Source: Biomphalaria glabrata
Taxonomy: Eukaryota > Mollusca > Gastropoda > Planorbidae
Length of the DNA stretch: 64,000 bases
Direction: 5' to 3'
NCBI RefSeq assembly: GCF_947242115.1
Contig: NC_074720.1
Coordinates: forward strand, 12,372,645 to 12,436,644
Shown here: piece by piece, positions 11,652 to 24,100 of the stretch
Numbering within the stretch: the first letter of the stretch is position 1
How the letters are laid out: every line of letters begins with the position of its first letter
The notes under the pieces: model-generated
The model's database searches: none
The model's input: only the letters and a program-made list of their open reading frames with translations
Told to the model about the DNA's origin: nothing
Position numbers and translations under genes: made by a program

Positions 11652-14600
11652 TCAAAGATGAGTCACTTGAGATCTGGCTGCTTCCATTATGCTAAAAAAT
11701 AAATATTTGAAAAAAGAAAGTTGTATTTAAAATGAATGTACAAAAATGATCTACAATAAGGTTCTCAAAAGGAAAAAAAATTAGGTAAACTATATTGATG
11801 TAAAAAAAAAAAAGCCAATTAAGGGTTATTTTGTTACCAGTGCCATGAAGGTTTTCTAGATATATTTTCTTCTTCTTCATCGTTCTCATTTTTATGTTGG
11901 AGTGTTCATATGACTAGACCAGGGGTGGGCAACCTTTTCGTATCGAGGGCCGCATTAACAAAATTTTGGGAATGGGGTGCCGCATATATGTATATATATA
12001 TATTTATATATATATGTATATATATGTATATATGTGTATATATATGTATGTATATATATGTATGTGTATATATGTATGTATGTGTGTGTGTGTGTGTGTG
12101 TGCGTGCGTGTGTGTGTACTTACAACTTAGAAAAATATGCTAGTTAACTGTATAATGTCTTTTAATTCATATTTATACTGTATCATACATTCACTTTTCC
12201 TGTTTTTCACATTCCTAACTGAGGAATTACTAGAGTTAGCAATTTCTGAAACCAATTTTTGTTAAATTTGCTATTGTCTTTTCATATTACATTTCACCAC
12301 AAATTTACAGCTGTACTTAATGTGAGGAATTTAACTATTTACACTCGTCGTGCGTAATGTTCCTGAATTGTGGAGCTAGCTTTCTAGTTGTTATACTTGT
12401 GACTGCTGTCAAATTATAGTCATTCACCATCGACCTGTGATTACACTTGTTTATTTTCCACAAGAAAAATACTTGTTCACATATGTATGTGTACCAAAAT
12501 AATGTTAAAACTTAGCTGCAAAGTTTTTTTAAAGTGTGGAAATACAGCTTCTGGCACCCATTAAGCTACTGTGGAAGTACTGACTTGAACTTCTCTTACA
12601 GTTATAATTTGCATGGCGTTATGTTCTCTGGAGCTGAATCAGCTTCTGCACTAAATGGTGAGCTGATGGTATTGAAAACTGGTTCTTGACGTCTTAAAAT
12701 TTGCCTTCATAAATTTCAGAATTAAGGAATCCAAATAAGTCTGGTAATATAATATTAACCATTTCACTAGAAATATTTTCACCTTTCAACAAAGGAAAAT
12801 GACAAAACCTATTTTCCCCTGCTGGCCTGGAAAAATTGGAAAGCCTTGTTTGAAAAATTTAACATGCATTACATAAGCAAGCAGCCCATTGCAATAGCTA
12901 CCATGAAAAACATAAAATATCTTCCACTCTTCATTAGAAATATTAGTTTCAAAGTCATAGTCAATATCCTTCTAAGAATATGGACATTTCTACTTTGAGA
13001 ATTTATATTTTTCTCAGTCAAAGATCGAGCTCCATCAGTTGTTACACTTGCCATCTTGTTCTAATCATACCCAACATTCAACACAGTTCTTCAAAGCATT
13101 GAAGAAATACTGGCCTGAGATTGTGTCTTTGACTTTATATAATGAGAGAGTTTCGATAATTTGTAGGGAAATTTAGAATTATTTTTAATATATTAGCATT
13201 TTTATATGTATATACTGTGGGTACACATGATTTCTGTAGGTATTCGCGGGCCACATAAAACACTTCAGCGGGCCGCATGTGGCCCAGGGCCGTAATTAGC
13301 CCACCCCTGGACTAGACCAATACATGAGATGAACTGGGCAGTGGTTTCCAAATCAGGGAGCTCTCCATATAGTTTTCTTTCTATTGGGGTGATTTGGGGC
13401 CAATGTCTTATACGGTTCTAGATATAGATTTAACTCTTTCTCTACATAATTATTTTCCATGTATGGCAGAATTATCCATTTTGCTCATTTGTATTTCACT
13501 ACCCTGTTATGATTAAATGTTATATTGGGTATAGAATCAAAGGGAAATGCATGCCTTTTTATATAAAACAAATTGATATTTATAAAATCAAAATGAAATT
13601 TTATTTTGGATAATGAAATTTAAAAATAAAGATTTACATGCTTTGTACAAGTCTCTTTATATCTAGATGTAGACCAGATCTAGGAATATTTTTTGATACA
13701 AATTGAACTAAATGTATTTAATATGATTGTTATTCATATTTTCACAAAACGTTATGTTTATAACATATATAAAGCACAGAAATTAATTTTCTTGAGCTCA
13801 CTATCCCACACCATTACCATGAAGAAAATTAATATAGAAAAATTGAGCCTTTTTTTTGCCTCCCTTTTCAAAAACATATTTTTTTGGTAAAAACATATTG
13901 AAAATGTAAAAAAACATTTGTTTTTCCAAAGGAAATGTATTCAAGATTACATTATAAGCAATTAAAAACATTTTGGAAGATGAGAAAATAAAACACCTGA
14001 CTTTTTAATGATGATAATATAGTTGATTTGGCTGAAAGAATGGGGTCAAATCAATGATGGTATTGTCGATTAGGAGAGAAAGAGTTAATATAACATCTGT
14101 TCTTTGCTAAATTTTTAGCATATTCACTTGAAATGTATAGCTCTAGAAACCTGAATTATTTTCTGCCATATCAAGTCTTTCAGGCTATTTCACACACAAA
14201 AAAAAAACAAAACAAAACAAAAAAAAAAACAAACAGAAAATACTAACAGATAATGTTTTCAGATATTCTTAATTATAATTATCTAATGAGCTACTCAAAT
14301 AAATGAATTTATGTTTATGAAAGACCTGAGATTTACTGAGTGAGTAAACTGTAGTCACTCTGCTTTCAAAGCTGTTCAACATTAACTTTTTGGTTCTAAA
14401 TATGTTTTTAGAGAAAGAAAACAGTTTACTCTTGAAGAAAATATATATATATAAGGCATAGCCTTAGATTCTGAAAACTAAACATGAGTGCAATATTTTA
14501 TGTGACTGCACAAACCCAGTTCTGACCTGCATATTTTGCCCTATCTGAAACACAAAGAAAATCCCTTGCAGAAAACAGACAGGCGCAGACTGAAAACTTT

Positions 14601-17600
14601 TGAAGATACTATGACATTAAATTATATATTAGGGTTTCCAATTATAAAACAGAAAAAAATTTATTGCATGATAACAAGCATAACTGTAGGAGGAAGCATC
14701 ATTTCAAACTTTATCATACATATTAACATGTAAGCTTGTTATTCTAACCTTCTAAATTTGGGTATCTGAGTCAAAGTCTGTGACATTGCCATGTCATCAT
14801 CTTCTACAAAGAACTCATCATCTGGGTGAATTGTCTGAGCTTTTTTGGCCTGAGCCACAACAAGATCAAGGTCCTAGACAAAGACAGATGAATATTACCA
14901 TCAATCTAATATTAACACTCACTAGTGCATTCTTTTGTATCATGCAGGAAAATGATGGGTAGGGATAGATTATCTCAACTTTTCAACACAACATGACCTG
15001 AATCATGGTTAGAAGCCAGTAAGAATATGTACTGGGTATGGGTTAAAAAAAAATAAATACACACAACTACTTTTAAATCTATACATTAAATAAGCAAAAT
15101 TTCTAGTGCCCCTTTTAATATGCACAAATAAGTATTAGGTGAGGTATTTTTTATGGATAAAATATTAAAGTGTATAAGATAATCAGAAAATTTTATTTTT
15201 CTCATTAAATTCACTTTTAAAGATAGTTTCACACCATAATGCAAATTATAGGGGGCTTATAATTATCAAGAATGCAAGTTTGTCTTTTAATAATCCTATT
15301 ATAAATGGTAATGTGAAAATAATAACAAATGTTTGTTTGAAAAGTTCAAAAATTGGATATCTGTGTGAATTGATTTGATGAGAAGAGAAAACAAAATCAT
15401 TGATACAATTGTCACCTAGCATCAACATATAACTGCTCATAATTGCGTTAAAGAATCAATTTATAAAGTTTGTCACCAGTCTCCCAGAGTAAAGCTTCTC
15501 AATTTACTTAATTAATTAAACACACCCATTAAAATCGTTTATTGTGCTATTTACACAGCTTGATGTGAGTCGAGCAACAATTCTAATTAAAATAATTTGA
15601 TCAATAATTTATTACCTCCCCAGAGTCACTGTCCTCAAAGTCATCAGCATACACAGCCTCTTCATCTTCATTGCCTCCACATTTTGAAAGGTCTGGAAAC
15701 ATACAATAAAGCAAAATTAGTTCAACTTTTCATTAATCAAACTAATATTTTACTAACTGGTTATATAATAATTCATTTTTCTTTAAAGCCTCTTAATTGA
15801 TGAAAAAAACGCATGCATATTACTTGTACATGTCATGAAATAATGTTTTGATTGAAAATTGTTATATCTAAAGATCTACTACTATTGCAACACTCCAGTT
15901 GACTAAAGTACATTTTCTAAATGATACAGCCAGAGTGATGAGTAAAGTTCCACTTTCAGATCTTCAATTTATAGGGCAGATGATGTTAAGCTCATCTGTT
16001 TCTTTGGCCAACAGTTAACAAGGGTCATGTGGCCAGTACAACGACCAACCACCTTTACTTTCCCCAACTGAAGTCAGGTACCCATTAGAGTTGGGTGAAC
16101 TCAGTAATAATAATATATCCTGAAAATCAAAATCCCAGTCTTCACAGAGATTTGAATGCAGGACCCCAGGTTCAGAAGCCAAATGTTTAACCACTCAGCT
16201 ACCCCACCCCCTGATGACTTTGTAATCCTATAGGGCTAGAAACACAGTCAATCTACAAAATGCAGATGAATTTTCCTAGCAAAGTTTGGAAATGAAGATG
16301 GAACAAAAAAAAATTTCATTTTCTTCTCTTATTGTAAAAACTTGATTATTGCAAATCAAATTGTAAAGAACAAATCTATGGATTGCTGCTTCATTTATAA
16401 ATTTCATTTTTGTTTGCTTACAAAATTACATGTAACAATACTAACCTCCTAAATCACTTGAAGAGTCATCAAAATCATCAGAGTAATCTCCCCCATCATC
16501 TTGATCTTCAGGCTCTAGTGCGTAAAAAATTAAAAAGACCAATTAATAATGATAATATCATACGTAGGGTAGGGTGGCTGAGTAGTTAAGTGTTTGGCTT
16601 AAAAAACTGAGGGGTCTAAGTTTTAATTCCAGATGAAGGCTTGGATTTTGAACTTTGGGATATCTAAGATGCCCTTGAATTCACATAAGTCTAATGGGTA
16701 CCTAACATACATTGGGGAAGTAAAAGTGGTTGATCATATGACACTGTGCCTGTTTTAACAACAAGTATATTCTATAAGTGAACAAAACTAAGAGTCTTAG
16801 AGTAATATATTTTGAAAAAAACTGTCACAGCTTTATGAGAAACTTTAAAAAAACTTTGGGAGCTGAGCTTAATTAATTTACTTAACTTTTTTGTTTGTTC
16901 AAATGACACCATCAAAAAGCTAGCAAGAGACCGTGGAGAGTGGCGTGTTTATGTCGAGGCCCTATGTTCCATGAGGAACTCAAAGGAATGATGATGAAAT
17001 GACTATTATAGTGCCTTTATCATTTGATTAAGAACTGTTTTTGTTTTTAAAATAAATTCTACTTTATCAACAAAGATTTAATAAATTTATCTGGTCGATA
17101 TAAATGCTATAATTCTTTATAATTTTTTAAACACTGCTAGGCGTTAAAAAGTGTGTATAACACAGTTGCAGGTAAATATAACAAACACAACCAGGTGCTT
17201 TATAAATGTACATCAAATAACAGTGAGTCTAGCATAATGTAGGTATATCTATTTTATCATCCTATTCTTAATAAATCCTATAAGACAGATAAGAATTTAA
17301 TAAATGTTAATGAAATAATAATTAATAGTTGTTATACTCCAGAACTGTCACATCATAAGAAAACTCATTTGTGATAGACCCGTAAACCCACCTTGACACT
17401 TTAACAAATCTTGATTCTAGGATGCCAGAGAGTACTATTATTAGTAACATAATCTTTATCTCAAATGAAATTATTTTACAGCTTCAAATTTACCATTAAA
17501 AAAACTCGAGATAAAATGAAATGTTAGGTATATTAATTAATATAATGGCATAATATTAGGTATAGAACTTACTTTTTGATACAATACCATGGTTACATAG

Positions 17601-20600
17601 GTCAGGGGAATGCTGATCAGGCACTGGAGAGTTTATGTTAGTTTTATATGACTGTAGAATTGGGTCAGCTGTGTGGTACTGACGAGGGCTGAAAAGACTT
17701 TTAGTTGCACTTTGCTGCTCCATGTATGAGCTGTTAATTTAAAAGAAAATCAAGCAAGCACATTTTTATTCTAGAACTAATAGGAAACAAAATACAGTCT
17801 CAAATTTTTTTGTAATAGATTAAAATTTAAAATATTTTTTTTCTTTCTTGCTCTGCATATCTCCAGGCTTTGGTTTTTAGGCTGTCCTCTAAATATTAAG
17901 TAGGTCACAGCTGCCATTGTCTGACAAGTGCAATTTACCTTCTCTTTTCTATTAAATTACATCTAAAGTAGGTCACAGCTGCCATTGTCTGACAAGTGCA
18001 ATTTACTTTCTCTTTTTTATCAAATTCTCTTGAATAATCATAAATATTTATATTTCTCATTAAATAGAATTTTTAACAATATAAAATGAAGAGACAAAAT
18101 AAATTAACAACAAAAGAAAATTCACAAAGAGAAAATAATTTAGAACCTTGACGGAAGTGGAGTCAAACTATCACTGTCAGGACTGTCACAGGAGTTGTCT
18201 CTCTTGATCCGAATGTCCCGAATATTCTCAGTGTCAGATATAAATGATGCTAAATGATTCTTGACATAAGGAAGAGTAAGGATGGCACTGGCACTGAAAA
18301 TAACAATAAAACTGTTACCACCAGCTACAGCTCCAAGTAACTTTGTAGAATTGAACCTACATTTGGATTACGTTGATGAAAATAGTGGCTTTGACTAGGA
18401 AGGAAACTGTAATTATATTCTTTGAATAGCAGTGTCATGCGCATATGGAGTTGCTTTGCTAGATGTAGTTATTTTTTTTTCTGCATCATAGATGGTTTGT
18501 GCGCTATCTCTGGAGTTGGTGTCATTGCTTCATTGCTCTAAAATGATGGATGGCGGATCTTTGGCTGGAGATCTCTGTTGTTGTTTTTTTCCCCAGTTTT
18601 GGGTAAGTTAGTTTATTTTAATTCCTTCTTTAGTTCGTACCTCTAAAATCATTGATATTATAATCTTGTGAATGGTGGTCATAAGAAAGGCATATTTTTT
18701 CTTGTTTAGGGTCGCAGGCTTGGGACTCTGCTGTAGGCTGTGTTATTGTGTGGACCCTGCTGGGCCATTATCCATGGCATTGGGTTGTGGGCATCGTGAG
18801 CCTGGAGTGGACTGCTTGCTCTGTGACCAAGGTGTCATTACCTGTTAACGATGTTGTATATATACTCATATCTAAGGCACACTGATTTAATATTGATCAC
18901 AACGTATAAACATCATTTATAATGTCATATCATATTATTGCTTCATTGAACCTTTGCTTTGTTATACGTGGGTAGATCAAAGACGCGGATTCTAGAATCG
19001 CTAGTCGTAGGTAGAATCTCATAGAAGCAAGACATATATTACTCTTGAGTTAGAGTTAATAGAGATAAGTTTTGTACTTATACTAAATCTAGTTGTTGAT
19101 TTAAATATTTCATAATCTTGATACAGTTCACTTTGTAAATGCTGTATTATACGTTCATGTTTTCAAGTTATTAATTAAAATTTCTATGTTTGAATTAAAA
19201 GGATCTTCTTCTTTAAATCTACTAGTTAATATTTAGATTTAGACATAATATAGAATACACAGCACGTCACAGTAACTCATCTTATCAGCTGACATCTTCA
19301 AGTAAGGCTTAACTCATCTTAACAGTTGACGTCTTCAAAATCATTGTCATCACAGTTATAAGATCTTAGCACCCCAGATAAAGATCAACTAACAAGAGAA
19401 ACTGATAGTTAAGCTCTTTAACATCAAGATCATCAAGAGGCAAAAAGATTATTAAAGATCCCCTCAAGATCATATATTTCACTGTGACATCTGGCATCAT
19501 CCACAAAGATCTATAATGATCTTATTCATCATGACACTCAGGGTTGAGGTGGGAAACCCGGTGGAGTATGTCATACCCTAGATAGACCCGTAAACCCACC
19601 TTGACAAGCTGAATATCAATAATTTTTTTAAATGATTGGACTAATTGATGTAAGAAATGCAGCCAATTATTCTTTTATATCACAAATAATGAATTAATTG
19701 ATTTGTTAAATCCAATAATTTGTTTCATTTTTCCACCAAATGGTTTCGATTTATGTGACGTTTTATTTAATTCTCTATTTCAGTGATATTGTACCCTTAA
19801 TTTTAGCACTGCAAACCTGGTTATCAATATTAGTAATATAATTTTTGTAATAAAATTTTTTTTTTCTGTACAAGTTTGTTGGATTATTTTTAAATTAATA
19901 AAAAAAAAGTCCATATTTTTATATAATGACATAATCAAACCTTGGACGGTGTTCTGGTGTTTTTTGTAGAATTTTACTGACTAAATCTTGTATACCAATA
20001 GGAGTATCAGCTGGGAAAGGCTAAAAAAAAAATGAAAAAAATGAAACAACAAATATTCTTAATTTAGCTTATTTAAGTAAAAATTTATCCTGAAGAAAAT
20101 TAATTCCAGTTTGAATCTTTATAAAATATATCTTTGTCTCTAAATATATCAGACCTGCCTACCGTTACGCAAAATGCGTATTCGTTACGCAAAATCTCCC
20201 AAAAATGACCGTCAGTACGCAAATACGCATTGAACCTGTTGCGTTACGCTTTTCGTATCCTTTTTCCCCCCCTCTCTTGACTAGCTTACGAGCGGTCACG
20301 GAGGTCACGCTAAGCCGTTTTGTTTTGTTGGCCGGGGGGGGGGGGGGGGGGGGGGGGACAGAAAAGGTGGGGGAACACATTGTGTCCAGATCTATACGTT
20401 GATTGGTTCTTAAAAGCAATTAGATTTAGTCTAGAAATGAAGAACGCGAGAGTGAGGGAGTGGCGGGTTGGTACCGTCAGTTAGCTGATACACCAACGTG
20501 ACTTTTCTTTTTTTTGTAAGTTCATTAGTAGAATCCCTGATTCCCGTATTCATTTGTATAGAAAAAAATATCGAAGTGCTATCGATTTAAAACACATTGG

Positions 20601-21056
20601 GTGACATTGTAGATATCTAGTCTAGATCTAGATCTGGATTCTAGAATCTAGAATCTAGATAACTTGTTATACAGGAATAGATCTAGCTAGACATTACGAT
20701 TGATGATTACGTTATGTCATGAGTCTCTACATTACTCTACAATCTAGATCCAATTTAGTTGCAGTATGATTTAGATTGACTAGATCTAGATCGATAACAT
20801 CTACTACCATCTAGTCTAGATCTAGTCTAGATTAAATTCTTAGTCATAGTATAGAATAGATCAAGGATGAAGGTAGGCTTACGAAAGTTTGGAGTAGACC
20901 TACGTTTGTAGCGGATTCACGTCATCGGTAACACTCTTGAGCCCAGATCTAGAGTAGATTATATTCATTATATAGACATAGATCCAAATCTAGTCTAGAT
21001 ATCATCTCTATTGTCGTATTGATTTAGATTGTAGATCTAATCATGACATCTAGATC

Positions 21057-21111
<55 letters not shown>

Positions 21112-24100
21112 CAAAATAGTGGTTCGCGTAAGTGTTACGCATTGTGGTGCCAAAATACGCATTTTGACCATCAGCGTTACGCATTTGGACTTTTTTTGGT
21201 AGGCAGGTCTGATATATATTTATTCTTTAAAGACTCTTTTCCTGCTGGGCAAAAAGAGTTAGAAAATATTGTTAAAGATTGACTTTTTTTTACTGTGTGA
21301 CACAATGAAACATTAACAAATTTCTAATGAACTTTTAAAGAGTATTATTTGACAGTGTCTTTAAAAAATTTGGCTATCTTCATAAAAGCCTGCTGAGTCA
21401 CATCTTAATTTCTTATTATTTTCTGATGTATTAATTCTTTTTTTCTGGATTTTATCTATATATAGAAACAACAACACAGCACAACCAACATGCTGATCTT
21501 CAAGTTTTATATAAAGCTTTAGACTTGTAAGCAACCAGTTTGATTTGCTTACCTTGTATCCAGCTTTGATAATGTTTACAAACAAACCAATTAGACTCTG
21601 ACCATCAAACGGCGTGTGTAGTGTGGTCATCTCATACAATAAACAACCAACAGCCTGACACAAAAATGAAAATAAGTCACTTATTGGATTATATGACACT
21701 CTACACATAGATAAATATTTTTAAAAATTAATCAAGATTAAATGTAAAACACAGCAAGATCTTCTATTTTTATGGTAATAAAGTCTTTGTAAAAGAAACT
21801 TGGCTGACTACCCAAACTAGAGCCCTTAGAGAGATTCTGACTCAAACTGTGGAATTTAGGACATTTCTGGGTTCTCTCAGATGTAATGCAACTAAGAGAA
21901 TCACTCATTCGTGGCAAGTCAGGATTTACAAAATAATTAACAACTTGCCATAACTTACAAGAAATTGTGTAATTTTCAAGACTAGGTGAGATTTTTTTTG
22001 AAAGAATAAAAAGAGCAGGCTTTTATATATAAATGTTGTTTATTTTTTAAAACTGGCCAGACCAAATAGTTCCCTGACATCAATTTAAATTACTTATTAT
22101 GTTTGTACAAAGCTTATATCAATGCACTCTGTCTGGTACAAATTTTGTACACATTATTTCTCCTATTTCAAGTTAAAACTTTGCACAATTATTCATTGCC
22201 CCTAATCAATAAAAAAAAATTAACCAATTAATTAATTATGTTTAATACAGAAAAGGGAAATAAATCTTACTTTATTGAGACATATGGCTGTAAATATACA
22301 GTTCTTTCCTTTATATTAGCTTTGTTTTTTTAAATATATTTTTATAAAATATTTTGCTTGTTTTGTTTTGCATCTGAGAATATTATCATGTGTAGTTTCA
22401 TTGCTAAAGAGTTGTCAAAAGTAAGCAGCCATTTTTAATTTGTCAATTGTTCATAAAAAAAAAAATCACTAACCCATATGTCAGATTTTGAGTTGTATGG
22501 AATGTCTTGGCACAGTTCAGGACTTAAGTAGGACGGTGTTCCAACAACAGTCTTGGCCACATCAATTGTATTGTCTAGTATCCTAGAAATACCAAAATCA
22601 CCTGAAAAAAAAAGTTTATTATATTTTTTTTAAATGTGTTGTTTTTTTTAATCCGAAAGAGCTATAGAGTATGATTAGGATAAATCTTGATTCTCAAAAC
22701 AGAGAAGGGGAAACAAAAATATTGCCTTCAGGAAAATGATGTCAATTATATGAAATGATAAAAGTGTATATAGCCAAAATGGATGTGGGAAAATTTAGTT
22801 CATGACTTAAATGTTTTTTTTTAAACAATTTAAATAAAAAATCATACAACAAGCCTTTACAACCACTTAGCATGTTGTGCATGGCGTAGGGTTTTGTTTC
22901 TTGCTCAAGAGTTTAAGTAGTGCATCTAGTTCCTATTCATAACCCTAACCTGGCCTAACTTATGTCTTATAATGAATATTGTGATGTTGCTAGTTCAGGC
23001 TGCCTTGAAGTCAACCAATTACTCTGCAATCGTTTGGGTGTAATTGTTCGGGTGTATTACATGTAGTTGAACAACAATACAAACAAGAACTGGCACATCG
23101 ATTGTAACTAGTGAAGAGATGTAGTCGACTCTGATGAACAATTGTACATAGGTTTATTCTGATAAAAGGCCACAGTAGAAGTATCTGTCACTAAACACGT
23201 CGTTACCCTGGACTATTCTATCGCTAACTGATTTTCCGGTCTCTAACCCAACATATCCCAAACGTCACTAGTCCCGTTCAATATGCGTCTTCTATGGTGC
23301 GTCGCTAAATAACTAACCTATATAAATAAGGTGTCTAACAATATATAATTGCTCTAACTGTTTAACAGTTTGTTAAGGGACAATCTCTTATTCCTCTAGA
23401 AATGAAAATATTTCCGTAAAAAAATATAATATGAAAAACTACTTATTAATTGATCTTTTATATTATGTCCAACTTACATGCATACTACATAGATTTTTTC
23501 TCTTAAAAAAAAAGAAAACATTTTTTTTGTGTGTAATTGTAGTAGTTAGTATAACAGAACTTACTTAAGTTAGCAATACAAATCTAAAAAAAAATTTTTT
23601 TTTGACAAAAAATCTAAAACCATTTGCATAAATGTGTTGAAAATATTGTTAATATTCATCTCCCCTACTAAGGAGCCTCCCATGTTTGTTACCATTAATA
23701 GTGAATAGTTGTAAAAGTGGTTTATTTTTATGAAAAAACTGCCTGCATTAGTGATTTTAAAACATTAGATTTTTCGCTTTCAGAAAAGAAAAAAGTAGCC
23801 GTTGCATCAGAACTTTGAATGGTCTAAAATATTAAGATGTCAGATTTTCACTATCTTTTGTAGTTTACAAGATCTAAATGGGACGGACGGACAGACAGAC
23901 ATTCCACACAAAACTAATAGTTTCTTTTCCCCTTTTGGGGGGCTGCTAAAAAAATGCAGATTTCCAGAAGCAGAAATTAATTTCTCTAAATACTTAAAAA
24001 AAAAAAAAAACAACATTAGAGCTAATAATTATGAAAATCAAAAAAATAATAATTTGTAATTCAATTTTTTAAAAATAAAAGAGTAAAAAAAAACATTCAA

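Noticed and set aside
20165-20419. Open frames on both strands with Pro or Gly runs
   Set aside because: They span the 24-G run inside a transposable element; no gene features.
22980-23400. Host promoter with a TATA-like word
   Set aside because: It sits inside a NEK intron with no exon nearby; an LTR-like relic on the minus strand explains it better, though weakly.
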